Assembly: GCA_011799875.1 (NCBI GenBank) | Contig: CM022301.1 | Coordinates: forward strand, 218,990,296-219,054,295 | Direction of reading: 5' to 3' | DNA from: Thinopyrum elongatum | Lineage: Eukaryota > Streptophyta > Magnoliopsida > Poales > Poaceae | DNA length: 64,000 nucleotides | In this document: in pieces, positions 48,505 through 60,800 of the stretch | Layout: the number at the start of each line of letters is the position of its first letter | Numbering within the stretch: position 1 is the first letter of the stretch | The notes under the pieces: generated by a model | Told to the model about the DNA's origin: nothing | The model's database searches: none | The model's input: the letters and a program-made list of their open reading frames with translations, nothing else | Program-made: the position numbers and the translations under genes

Positions 48505-49246
48505 GATCAGCCAGGTTCATCTTCTCCACCTCTGCTTTCAATTCAGTAAGAACCTATTTTGCACTGACCAACTGGGAAAGTGCCTCCTCCTTTGCCAACA
48601 CCATCTTAGCAAACTCTAGTATAAAAAAATCTGAGCTCATTCTCCATCTTCCTCTTTTTTCCGTATCTTGAAATATTCTTCAGCATTGACAACAATTTCT
48701 CTAAGCCTATCGCTGTTCTCTTCCTCATACATGCTCCAGAGCTTTGCTAGGCACATCTTCAAAGACTGTGGCCACACTTGATCAACCCACTCCAGGAAAG
48801 AACACTTCTGTTCATCCTATAACATTTAAAACTAAATCGGTAACAATTGTAGGGAAAATGGGTTTCTAGCAACATACAAAATCACCACATACATATTTTG
48901 AAAAACTAAAGAAACACGTTAATTATAACATATCTTCTAAAAAAGATCAATGTGCAAATGAATTAATTGCTACTGAGACAACAACCAAATTCAGAAACAT
49001 CACAAGCTATAATTAACTGCAACAACACTACAAGTTCTTAGTCATGTACTGTAAATAACAAATTGAACATTTTATGAGTAAGCTAAATATAACTGCAACA
49101 GCATAGTGACAACGTTTGGATGACACCAAATTGATACTAACAGGTGTGTACATGCACAAATTTAGTAACATAGAACTAATAACACTAAGGTTGTCCACTG
49201 TGTAGGCCAAAACTGGTGTAAAAAAACTATTGCTACATTTGGCACT

Positions 49247-49440
49247 GGTGCCCTGCACTGCCGAGCCGATGCCTTAGGAAAAATTCAGGGAACCAGACTC
49301 TGGAGTACCTAGTTGCTCTGATGCCCATTTCCTTCGTGCCATAAAGTTTTAGTATTTTACTGCTTGGTAGCTCGGATGTGTGGAGCAAAGTTGGCTGCAC
49401 AAACTGCTGAGGCGGTGCCAAATAATTTTCTCAGGGCACC
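49247..49440. mobile_element. Possible small MITE in intron 2 of the GRF gene
   Basis: ggtgccctg (49247-49255) and cagggcacc (49432-49440) are exact inverted repeats 194 bp apart end to end. No clear target duplication was found. The rest of intron 2 (48817-49578) shows nothing recognisable. Confidence 0.25.
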
Positions 49441-49787
49441 GCTGATGAGATGGCAACATTTTTAGATACTGGGTAGAAACTATGACACTGTCTTAATCAC
49501 ATCTAGAATAACACAGCACAGCGACAGTGTTTGAATCACATCTAACAAATGATTTGTAACAACGAAAGTGGCACTAACATTCTCTGCACATGCCAGAAAT
49601 TTCCTCCCACTGTCCATAGATTCAAAAGCAACTAACTTCACGCATGGAGATTGATGGTGACAACGAGCAGGCAAATCTTCAGCCACCCCGCTCCATTCGT
49701 TGCAAGTGATGGTCCTAGGGAGCTACAAGAGGAAGAAATGAATCAAATCGGCCACCGGGTTAAAATGCATTATTCCAAATCATAACC

Positions 49788-50733
49788 TATCGGGGGGATG
49801 AACCCCGGGCAGGCAACGGAACCCGGATCCTTTTCAAAAACATCGGGGCCGGCCTCGCCCCTCAATCCGGCTTGCGCTTGGCCGGATTCCTCGACCCGGC
49901 CAAGCCCCGCAACCCAGCCAAACCCCGCAACCTGGCCGAGCCTGCTGGCGTGTGCCGGCCGGCCCCGCCAAACCAAGACCTCCTCAACCCGGCCTCGGGT
50001 CAGCTCCCGTCCCATCCAAGGCGTACGACGGATCAAGTCCCCGTAAAGGAGATGAGCACGGCTATAGTGGCCCACCGACCCCTCTGACCGGCAGGAGCGT
50101 GGCAACAGTGCCCCACCTACCCCGCTGACCAGGGCCGGCATGACAATAGTGCGCCCCTCGTCCTGCTGACACAAGCTGATGGCGACCAGGTGACGTGCCA
50201 CTATAGCTGAGCCGGCTCAATTACTCTGTGACGCAAGACAAGATAGGGAATAGTGCCCTCTGGCGCATGGGGCCCGCGCCCGAAGAACCCGGCGAATCCT
50301 GGTACCCAGCGGGTCCCAGCACCGGCTTCCCAGACACTGACATCTCGACCCCACGGCCATGTAACTTTACCATTGTAACCCTGGGGGGTTGACCTATAAA
50401 ACCCCCCAGGAGCCCTCCATGTACGCGGGCGAACACATGAGATAATCCACCAGTAGAGCACCCACACACACACACACAAGGACAAGGAGCAGCCTGAGCC
50501 TTGGCCTGCCTTCCTTCCTCCCCCAAACAGCTCCAGGAGCAACTCTGTACTGATACATATAAACCACTCTCAGCAGGACTAAGGGTGTTATCTCTCCGGA
50601 GAGCCCCGAACCTGGGTATGTCTTGCGTCCCACGCTCGCTCATGCCGACCTCGCCTCTGGAGCCCACCGGTGCCCTCGAGCCTGTCCCTCTCTTTAGCCA
50701 TCCTTTGGCATCTGCCGTGCACCCACCATGGCA
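49788..50733 (+). mobile_element. 5' LTR of element E
   Basis: 946 bp, collinear with 62519-63459. Begins tatcggggggatgaacc where the 3' LTR begins tgtcgggg, so the terminal TG has become TA. Ends ccaccatggca. Rich in CCGG and CCCGG. Confidence 0.93.
50394..50402 (+). promoter_or_regulatory. TATA box of element E 5' LTR
   Basis: gacctataaaacccccc; the same text is at 63124-63132 in the 3' LTR. A leader starting about 30 bp downstream would include the R region. Confidence 0.6.
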
Positions 50734-50735
50734 CT

Positions 50736-50753
50736 TGGCGCCCACCGTGGGGC
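50736..50753 (+). other. Primer binding site of element E
   Basis: tggcgcccaccgtggggc, 2 bp after the LTR. TGGCGCCCACCGTGGGG is the usual primer site of Tat-type elements. I did not identify the tRNA with certainty. Confidence 0.7.
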
Positions 50754-50777
50754 AGCTTGAGGTCCCGGCCGGAGACA

Positions 50778-53452
50778 TGTTCCAGACGGGGCCCCTCATC
50801 GATTCCGGTGAGCACGTTGCGCGCTGCGCGTCCCCCGAGCCTGTTGTGCAAGCAGCCGATGTCATCGACGTGCTCACCGCCTCCTTCGCCGCGCTGCGCA
50901 TCTCCGACGTGCCCGCGGCCGATGAGTACCCCAGCGGGGTGCTCGACGTCTCCGACTCACCCATCCCCCTTGGCGACGACATCTTCGCCGGGGCGGCGGA
51001 CCTCTGCGTCCGGGTAGAGGTATTCATCGCCGGCTCTGGCTCTTCTTCATCTAGCAAGAAGGCCGCCGCCCCCAGGGCCGTAGGAGAGCGCGCTAACATG
51101 GCCAACCCGTTGCGCGCCACAATGCAGAACCTCAGCATCCCCATCACCACTGACATCGACACCGCCGACGCCGCGGAGGCCCGGGCCCAGCTCGAGGAGG
51201 AGCGCAAGTGCCTGCTGGACAGGGCCGAGATGCTCACTGCTACGCAGCGTCGGCTGGAGGCCACCCAGCGGGAGCGCGAAGCTGCGTACGGCTTCACTCC
51301 GACCGCTGCCGAGCCCGGCCGGGTCACCGAGGTGCGGTCCCATGGCGGCGCCATTGGCCGTGCCCTCGGCGCGGTCCCAACCGTCTACGACACCCCGGTC
51401 AAGAACATGCGCGCCGCGGAGGCGGCCGCTGTTGGCATGGAGCAGCTGCAGGGCGAGGAGCTGCAGGAGCGCCTGCAGCGCCTGAATGAGCTTCTCGGTG
51501 CCGCGAACGCGCAGCAAGACCGCCTCGACCATCCCGCCGCGTCCGCTTCACGGCGCACCAAGGATCCCGAGCGTGAGCGACAGAACACGACGTCTTCCCC
51601 GCACCCGGACGAAGCTCAGTCTGGTCAGACTCGAACCCGGCGCAACCGCGCCCCGACGGCTGGAGACGACCTGGGCAACGAGCCGGCTGCCAGAGTCTAG
51701 CACCAGCAAGACCCTCCCCCGCCGTCCGGCCGGCGTGGCAACCCGGATTCGGCCAACCCGGCGCCTCGTGGTCCCGTCGCAAGCCGGCTAGGCCCGCGCA
51801 CCATCGACGACGCCGTCGCTCGCCATCGCCTCGACTAGCTCGCCCTCTCCCTCGAGCTGGAGGAAGACAACGCTGTCGGTCCGGCTTATTTCGGCCCATG
51901 TATCCGGGATGAGCCCATCCACAAAGGGTTCACGCTGCCCCGCGACACCCCCAAGTACAACGGCACCGTCAAGCCGGAGGACTGGCTCATCGACTACACC
52001 ACCGCCATCGGCATCGCTGGCGGCAATCGCCGCCTTGCCGTTCGCTACGCCCCACTCATGCTCTAGGGTTTGGCCCTCACGTGGATGAACAGCCTGCCGG
52101 TTGGTAGCATCAACGCGTGGGTCGACTTCGAGCAGGCCTTCATGGGCAACTTCACTGGCACCTACAAGCGTCCTGGCTGTCCCAGCCAGCTCGCCCTGTG
52201 CGTGCAGGGGCCCGCTGAAACCGGCCACGAGTACCTCGCACGCTGGGCCGAACTCCGGAACAGCTGCGAGGGCGTCCATGAGGTCCAAGCCATTCAGTAC
52301 TTCGTGAGCGGTTGCCGGGATGGCACACTCCTCAAGCACAAACTCCTGCGCTCCGAGCCAACCACCATGGTCGCGCTCATGGTCATCGCGGACAAGTACG
52401 CCAACGCCGACTCTGCCATGAAAATCCAGGTGGTGCTGGATGAAGCCGGCAAGGCAATGCCGGTACCACCCCCCAAGCCGGCTGGCGAGGGCAGCCGCCA
52501 GCAGAACAACCAGCAGAACAACAAGCGCAAGGCCGACCAGCAGGCCTCGCGCTACGACGGCCGCCTCATCGCGACCGCCGAGCAGGCGCCCGCGGCCGAG
52601 CCGGCCGTCAAGTGCCGGCAAGCCGGCAAGATGGCATGGCAACCCGCCATTAGTTTTGAAGAGATGCTCGACGCTCCCTGCAAACACCAAAGCGGCGCGA
52701 GATCGTCCACGCACATGCTGCGGCAGCGCGCCATCACCAAGTGCATCATGAGGGGCGACATCCCGCCGCCGCCGGCTCCAGCTCCGGGCGCGGGGCAGCC
52801 GGCTCGGCCTCCTCCTCCTCCGCCCCCAGCAAACAACGCGATGCACAATGACGTCTTCCCCAACCAGAACGGGAGCTACATCATCTTCACCAGCCTTGGC
52901 GATGACAAGCGTAGCGAGCGCCTGCTCCAGCAGGAGGTGAACACCATCGTCCTGGCCGTATCGGAGTACATGCACTGGTCGGAATGGCCGATCAGCTGGA
53001 CCCGGGAAGACCACCCGGCCGTCATGCTGAATCCGGGTGGCTATGCCCTCGTCCTCGACACCACTATCGTTGCAACCCGGCGCACTTGCAAGTTTTCGTG
53101 GGTTCTCATCGATGGAGGCAACAACATCAACATCCTCTACCGTGACACGATGACCAAACTCGGCCTCGAGGCCAAGGACCTGGAGCCGACCCGGACGGTG
53201 TTCCACGGCATCATGTCGGGTCTTTCCTGTTCCCGCATCGGCCGGGTCCGGCTCGACGTCCTCTTCGGCACGAGCGACCTTTTCCGGTGTGAACCGATCT
53301 GGTTCGAGGTGGTGGACCTGTCCAGCACGTACCACGCGCTGCTGGGCCGGCCTGCGCTCACCAAATTCATGGCGGTCCCCCACTATGCCTACCTAAAGAT
53401 GAAGCTGCTAGGTCCCAAGGGCCTCATCACCATCGTCGGCGACTACCGCTAG
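50778..53452 (+). pseudogene. gag: Element E gag and protease, with nonsense codons
   Basis: First ATG after the primer site is 50778 (MFQTGPLIDSG). The N-terminal part is Ala-rich with a coil (EARAQLEEERKCLLDRAEML). The gag core follows: FTLPRDTPKYNGTVKPEDWL, LALTWMNSLPVGSINAWVDF, FMGNFTGTYKRP, QAIQYFVSGCRDGTLL. The Gly-rich/Pro-rich linker (52750-52840) ends in a PPPPPPP run. The protease region has SWVLIDGGNNINILYRDTM (D-G-G active site as in Tat elements) and ALLGRPALTKFM. In-frame stops: TAG 51698, TAG 52064, TAG 53450. Confidence 0.8.
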
Positions 53453-53455
53453 TCC

Positions 53456-55098
53456 CTGGAGTGCGCTCAAGACGACGCCAGATTGGCCGAGTCGCTGGTC
53501 ATAGCCGAGGAGCGGCGCCAGCTTGACTGGATCCTCGCGCTGGCCAATGAGACGCCGGCCGTGCCGGCTTCAGCCAAGGAGCCGGACGGCGAGGCCTCAT
53601 TCCAGCCGTCCAAGGAGACCAAGAAGGTCAAGCTGAACCCGGAAGACCCCAGCTGCAGCAAGTACGTTGTCGTGGGCACCCGCCTCGACAGCAAATAGGA
53701 AGGCGAGCTCATCGACTTCCTCTGTGAGAATCGGGATATCTTTGCATGGACCCCAAAAGACATGCTGGGAATTCCGAGGAAGTACGCCGAGCACAAACTA
53801 CACGTCCGCAAGGACGCCAAGCCTGTCCGTCAACCCCTACGTTGCTTCTCAAAGGAGAAGAGAAGAACCATCGGTGAAGAGGTCGCCAAGCTACTCGCGG
53901 CCAGCTTCATCATGGAAGTGTTTCATCCCGAGTAGCTGGCCAACCCGGTCCTCGTCCTGAAGAAGAACAACACCTGGCGCATGTGCATAGACTACACCAG
54001 CCTGAACAAGGCTTGCCCCAAGGATCCTTTCGCCCTCTCGTGGATTGATCAAGTCATCGACTCCACCGCCGATTGTGAGCTCCTGTCCTTCCTAGATGCT
54101 TACTCCGGCTATCATCAGATCAAGCTGGACCCGGCCGACGCCCTAAAGATGTCCTTCATCACGCCCTTCGGGGCGTATTGCTACATCACCATGTCATTCG
54201 GCTTGACGGTGCCACCTTCTAGCATTGCATGCAGAAATGCTTGCTGACGCAACTCAGCCGCAACATCCACATCTACGTGGACGACATTGTGATGAAGACC
54301 AAGCAACACCTCACGCTCCTTGACGACCTGAGGGAGACCTTTGCCAATCTGCGCGAGTACCAGATCAAGCTCAACCCGGAGAAGTGCGTTTTCGGCATGC
54401 CGGTCGGGAAGCTGCTCGGTTTCCTCATCTCGGAGCGCGGCATTGAGGCAAACACGGAGAAGATCAAGGCCATCGAACGCATGCGCAAGCCAACCCAGCT
54501 GCGGGATGTCCAGAAGTTCACCGGCTGCTTGGCCTCGGTCAGCCGGTTCCTCAGCCGGCTGGGCAAGAGGGCCCTGCCCCTGTATCAACTAATGAAGAAG
54601 ATGTCGCCGTTCAAGTGGAATGACCAGGCAGACAAAGCTTTCCGGGATCTCAAACGCATGCTCTCCATCGCACCTGTCCTGGCCGCGCAGGCAGACAAGG
54701 AGCCGCTGTTGCTATACATTGCCGCCAGCTCGCGGTCGGTCAGCACGATGCTGCTGGTCGAGCGACCAGAGAAGGGCAAGATCCAGTCTGTTCAGCGCCC
54801 GGTCTACTACCTGAGCGAGGTGCTATCTGCCTCCAAGCAGAACTACCCGCACTACCAGAAGATGTGTTATGACGTGTACTTCACCGCCAAGAAGCTGAAG
54901 CAGTACTTCCAAGAGCATGTCATCACCGTGGTCAGCACGGCCCCCATCGGCAAGATCATGGGCTGTCGGGATGCCTCTGGCTGGGTTGCCAAGTGGGCCA
55001 TTGAGCTGGCCGGCCACACCATACTCTACGAGCTCCGCACCATGATCAAGTCCCAGGCCCTGGCCGACTTCCTCGTCGACTGGACGGAGACCCAGTAA
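53456..55098 (+). pseudogene. pol: Element E reverse transcriptase and first (degenerate) RNase H
   Basis: RT: NPVLVLKKNNTWRMCIDYTS, LNKACPKDPFALSWIDQVID, FLDAYSGYHQIKLDPAD, YCYITMSFGLT, then after a frameshift near 54210 IHIYVDDIVMKTK with catalytic YVDD, and GFLISERGIEANTEKIKAI. The first RNase H (54640-55098) keeps RPVYYLSEVLSASKQNY but reads YIAASSRSVSTML where the catalytic Asp (usually DAS) is expected. Stops: TAG 53696, TAG 53933 (HPE-stop-LANPVL, where Trp is usual) and TAA 55096. Confidence 0.88.
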
Positions 55099-57261
55099 CT
55101 GCTACCGCCGCCAGATTCAATGCATTGGCGCATGCACTTTGACGGCTCCAAGATGCGTTCCGGCCTGAGAGCCGGCATCGTGCTGTCTTCCCCAAAGGGC
55201 GACCGGCTGCGGTACGCACTCCAGATCCACTTCACCGCCTCCAACAATGTCGCCGAGTACGAAGCCCTTGTGCACGGCCTCCGGCTTGCCAAGGAACTCG
55301 GCGTCCGGCGCATCCTATGCTACGGCGACTCGGACCTGGTGGTGCAGCAGTGTTCCGGCGAGTGGGACGCCCGGGATGCCAACATGGCCAGCTACCGCTT
55401 CCTGGTCCAGCAACTCTCCGGCGCCTTCGACGACTGCGAGTTCCTCCACGTTCCCCACGCAGAAAACGAAGCCGCCGACACGCTAGCCAAGATTGGCTCA
55501 TCTCGGCAGGCCATACCATCCGGCGTCTCCCTCGAGAACCTGCGCAAGCCATCTGTCAAGCCGTCTCCGGACTCCGAGTCCATCTTCATCCTGGACGACC
55601 CTACAGCGCCCCTCCCTAACCCGGACTCGGGGGATGCTAGTCCAAACCCGGCCACCATCATCCACAACCCGGACCCGGGGACTGCTCAACCCGGCCCGGG
55701 GGCTACTGAACCCTGCCCGGGGGCTGCCGAACCCGGCCCGGGGACTGCCATGCTCAACCCGGCTGCCGTCATCCCCAACCCGGGGGTTGCCGCCTTCGGC
55801 TCGGGGGCTACCGCCCCAGAACCCGCCATGGTGGCCGTCTTCACCATGGTGACGGCCCCTTCATGGGCCCAGCCAATCTTAGCATTCCAGGAGAACGGAG
55901 CGCTCCCCATGGACAAAACTGAGGCCCGGCAAGTGCAACGCCGGGCGTCCGCCGACAACATCATCAACAACGAGCTCGTCAAGCACAGCGCGAAAGGCGT
56001 GTTCCAGCGCTGCGTTGAGCAAGACCAGGGTATAGAAATGCTCCTCGACATACATCAGGGCGAGTGCAGGCACCACGCCGCCTCCAGGTCCCTAGTGGCC
56101 AAGGCCTTTCGCCATGGTTTCTACTGGCCCACGGCCCTCAAAGACGCCGAGTCGCTCCTCCTCAAGTGCGAGGGATGCCAACGCTTCAGCAAGCGTAGCC
56201 ACCAGCCAGCTTCGGCCATGCAAACCATACTGATCACCTGGCCCTTTGCGGTCTGGGGGCTCGACATGGTAGGACCCTTCAAGACCGCCCAGGGCGGCAT
56301 GACGCACTTGCTGGTGGCGGTCGACAAGTTTACCAAGTGGATCGAGGCACGGCCGATCAAGAAACTGGACGGGCCAACAGCCGTCCGGTTCGTCAAAGAC
56401 ATCGCGGTACGCTACAGCGTCTCGCACAGCATCATCACGGACAACGGCACCAACTTCGGCAAGGGCGCTTTGGCGCAATACTGCTCCATCTTCGGCATCC
56501 GGCTCGACCTGGCCTCCATAGCTCATCCTCAGTCCAACGACCAGGTCGAGCGGGCCAACGGCCTCATCCTATCCGGCATCAAACCATGGCTTGTCGAGCC
56601 CCTCATCCGTTCACCCGGCAGCTGGCTTGACGAGCTGCCGGCCGTCCTCTGGAGTCTCCGCATAACACCAAACCAGTCAACCAGGTTCACCCCATTCTTC
56701 CTCATCAATGGAGCAGAAGCCATCATCCCGACCGACATCGAGTGCGACTCGCCGCGAGTCGTGATGTACACGGAAGCCCAAGCCAAGGAAGCCCGCGAAG
56801 ACGGCGTCGACCTACTCGAAGAAGCACGCCTTTTGGCCCTCAGCTGATCTGCCATTTATCAGCAAGGTCTGAGGCACTACCACAGCAGAAAGATCAAGCC
56901 CCTCGCATTCCGCGAAGGAGACCTCGTCCTCCGGCTTGTCCAACAGCAAGCCGGCCAGCACAAGTTGGCCTCCCCATGGGAGGGCCCCTTCATCGTCAGC
57001 AAGGCCCTGTGCGACCGCAACACATACTATCTCATCAACGCCTGCAAGACGAACAAGAGCAAGAGAGACACTGCCTGGGAAGAAACAAGCCGGCCCTGGA
57101 ATGCAAAGCTGCTCCGCCGTTTTACAGTTAGCTGTATGCACGTATGTATCATTGCCTTTTGTAATCCTGTAAAAGACAATGGGACCCTCGAACGACACTC
57201 GGGGGCTACCCTTTTTCCTGCTAAGTTATTGTGTTTTGCACACCCTTGCAAATTTCCTTAA
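55099..57261 (+). pseudogene. pol: Element E archaeal-type RNase H and integrase
   Basis: The second RNase H (55120-55510) has MHFDGSKMRSGLRAGIVLSS (Asp), NNVAEYEALVHGL (Glu), LCYGDSDLVVQQ (Asp) and ENEAADTLAK (Asp), so all four catalytic positions are kept. A Pro/Gly-rich linker (55600-55850) leads to the integrase: HQGECRHHAASRSLVAKAFR ... CEGCQRF (HHCC), WGLDMVGPFK (Asp), IITDNGTNFGKG (Asp), AHPQSNDQVERANGLI (Glu). A TGA at 56845-56847 interrupts the C-terminal domain, which continues in frame (FREGDLVLRLVQQQ, WEGPFIVSKAL) to about 57261. Confidence 0.88.
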
Positions 57262-57857
57262 AAACCTCCACCACCGGGTTGACCCGCTCAACCCGGGGGC
57301 TTGGGGGTTGGCCGGCTTGACCACAACCCGCCGTCCTCCTTAGCACATCCTGGCGTGGTCGGGTTGCCGAGGCCCTCCACTTCGCCCTACGCCACAGTCT
57401 GACTTCGGCTGTTGGCCGGCAAGAACTATGGGCCAGAGCACCTACACGCCGCGAAACACTAAGCCGGACCCGCCGGATTGGCCAACCTGGCCTCATCGCA
57501 CTAAGTTGCCGCACGACCGGCTGCTCGCCAGCCGGCCCAGTGGGTGTTTCGCTCGTGCTCAACGTTTGAAAGGCCTAAGTACTACGCGCTCCTCCCAAGG
57601 ACCGATCTCCTTGTCACAGACCAGAACCTGGCTGTTTGACTCGCGGGGGGGGGGGGGGGGGAGGTCCAAGGAAGGGTCAAGCAAGGAAAAAGGCTTAGAA
57701 AACAAAGAGCAAAAGCGCAAACATTCGCAAAAAAATTTACATTACGAGAATATGGGCCCAAGGCCAAAAGTTCATTACATTCACCAACAACACCCTAGTG
57801 GGTGGGTGGACCTGCTACTTAACCAAAGTGCGGAAAAAGATAAACATGGCGGCTTTA
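57262..57857. other. Element E spacer between pol and antisense gene
   Basis: CCGG-rich non-coding DNA with 'cccgggggcttgg' text and an uninterrupted 17-base G run at 57645-57661. No gene seen; the two genes converge here. Confidence 0.6.
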
Positions 57858-60800
57858 GCCGTTTCCCGCGCCGGGTTGTGCAACTGCTGGCTCCTCCGCG
57901 ATGGCCTCCGGGTTCACCGAGGTGCCGGTATCATCCAACCCGGCCTCGTCGTCCGCGTAGATGCCCGTCTCCTCAGAGCTGCCTTCTAGGTCGTCCAGCA
58001 GCAAGCCGAAGTCGTCAGGCGGCACCACTCCGCCATCGTCAGTTAGCTCCACCTGGAACTCATCGTGAAGCGTGAACGAGGCCAGGTAGCTGGCCCTAGC
58101 GGCAATCCGGCCCGCCTCCGCCTACAGCTGGGACTTCGCGCCGACTCGTTGGGCCACCAGCTGGTCCAACACCAGGTCCGGGTACCAGGACATGACGAAC
58201 CTTAGCGCCACGTCGGCGCCAGCACGGGCGGCAGAGACGCGCCACGTGTGAAGCCGCTCCGGCCTGACTTCCAGCCACCGCGCCAGCCGCGTAAAGCTGT
58301 TAGGAACGACGACGCCGGGCCAGAGGGCTGCTGCCATCACCGTGCCGGCTGCGGAGACCCGCCCCATCTGCTCACCCAAGACCTGTAGGCGGGCCTCGGC
58401 GACATTCATGATCTCCGAGAAGCTCCAGGTGACGTTCGGATTGAGTGGAGCGCAAACGATCCCCTGGGGCGACCGCTGAGCACGAACGGCCTCCTCCGCC
58501 GTCCTCTGCGTCTCTGGGAAGTGCCCTGTCAAGAGGAAAAGCAAGACAGTCAGCAACAAAAAAGCAAAGCCGGCTTCACAACCCGGCGAAACCAACAAAA
58601 AAGCACTTACTGGCGAAGGTCTCGTTTAGGTGCTGCACCTCAAGCAACGTACCATGCCGCTCCAGGTTGTCGGCACGGTCGCGCGCCTCTAGCGCCCTCT
58701 CCAGCTCGGCGCCCTTGTCAACAGCCGCCTTCAGCTCGGCGTCCTGGGTGGCGGCCGCTTTCCCGTGCTCCTGCTTGAGGCGGAGGAGTTCCGCCTGGTG
58801 GGTCTTCGCCGTCTTGGCCACCTCCGCCTTCAGGCGCTCGACCTCGGCATGGAGCTGGCCCTTGTCGTCGGCCAACTGATCGCGCTGCTGGCCGGCTTCG
58901 ACGAGCGCCCACTGGGCCTCCGCCGCCTTGGCCGCCTCCGAGGTCAGGCGCTCCACCTCAGCCTGAAGCCGGCTCTTGTTGCCAGCCAGCTGCTCGCGCT
59001 GCTGGCCGGCCTCAACAAGCGCCCGTCGGGTTTCCGCCGCCTTGGCCGCCTCCGCCTTCAGCTCCCCCACCTCGACCCGGAGCCGGCCAGTGTAGGCAAC
59101 AGCCAGGTCACGCTGATGACCGGCCCTGATCAGCCGGGTTCACTAGACCGGCATCTTGGCCACAACGGCTGCACAGCAAAGATTCGGAGTCAAGACAAAG
59201 AAAGAACAATAACACTTTAAGATTCGACCCAACTACTACGTAGTTGGCCCGAATCTCGGGGGCTACACCCAGTGGGTGCGCTAGCGCCCCCCCACTAAGA
59301 GCATGTGAAACATACCTTCAGCGAGGCGGAGCACCTCCTCCCTAGCGGCAAGCCGCGCCATGAGCTGCTGGTGCTTGTCCAGAAGCCGGCTGTAGACGCT
59401 GACCAGGAAGGCGTCCAGTTGCTGCGAGGAAGCAAAAACCAACATGAGACAAAACATATGAAGATTCGACCCAACTACTATGCAGTTGGCTCAAACCTCG
59501 GGGGCTACACCCAGTGGGTGTGCTAGCGCGCCCCCACTGACCAACTGCAAAGGAGAAGCCAGAGGAAGAAAAGACTCACCAGCACGGAGTGCTCCAGCTC
59601 CCATGCCCACTCCGCTTCGGCCTGAGCGAAGGCCTGAACCCTCTCCACGCGCCCGCGGAGATGCTGGCTCACGGCGGCCATGGCCGCCTACTCCTGCGTC
59701 TGCGGCCAGAAGGCAACCGCCGCGTTCGACACAGCCCACACCTGTTGCGACCCGGCGGCAGGACGGCCTCCCGGCGCCACCTGCGGCTGCCTGACCACCA
59801 GGGCGCAACCGTTGCCTGTCGTCTCCTCCGCGACCAACCTTGACTCCGGCACGACGGCCGGCGTCACTTGCGGCGCCACGACCGACGTTGCCTGCGGTGT
59901 TGCGTCCACCACCACCTGCGGCGCCGCGTCCAGCGTCACCTACGGTGCCCCCTCCAGGCCGGATCCACCTCCGCCTCCAGCCGCCTCCACCTGCTCGACC
60001 ACGTCGGTCCGCGGCGAGGTGTCGTCGCCGATCACCACGACCTCCCGGTCGTCCACCGCCATCTCCGCCCAGCCGCCCAGGTCGCGCTCCTCCTCCGTCG
60101 GCGGCACGACGACCACCGGGTCCATGCCCGCCGTTGTCTCCGGCCACGCCGGCCAGGCCTGGGCCTCCGCCTCCAACTCCTCGAGGGCCTTGTTCCGGTC
60201 CCTCCAGGCGCAGCGCTCCGTGTCCGCCGGGTCCAGGCCGAGATCCTCCCCGGCCGAGTCCTCGGGCAGGTCGATGGCGCTGGTCCGGGTCTTTCGGAAT
60301 GTAAAACCGCCCCCGGACGCGGCATCTGTCGTGGCCAGTGCCAACGCCAATGGCGACCTGAATCATAGCGAGAGAAGTATAAGAAAGGAACAGCTCGGCG
60401 GCACGCCGGAGCCTGCAAGGCGATCTTACCCGGTCACAATCGGGACGGCCGGCCCAGCCGGTGCCGCTGGGATGGTGCGGCGCCTCTTCTTAGCGCCCGG
60501 CTTGCCGCCCACGGCCGAGTCCGCCGTGTGTTTGGCGGCCGGTTTCCTCGGCGCCACGTCCCCCTTCTCGTGCGGCAGGCTAGCTGCGGCCGGCACGCGG
60601 ACGACCCGGCCCCGGCTGCACCGCCGTCTCCTCCCCTCGGCGGCGCTGCATCATCGGCATACATCAGAACCCCCCGCATCACCTTCCATTCAATCTCGCG
60701 AGGGATCAGGATGCAGAAACTTACCCGTATGGCGTACCTCGCCGGCGTCGGCGTCCGCCGTCTCCGGGTTCTCGGTGTGGCCTCCCGCTTCCTCCGTGCC

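Noticed and set aside
51788..53383. Minus-strand 531-codon ORF
   Set aside because: Shadow of gag-protease on the plus strand, where gag core and protease motifs are evident.
57645..57661. G-run as a biological signal
   Set aside because: A single 17-base homopolymer in a non-coding spacer. It is also a place where sequencing length errors are common.
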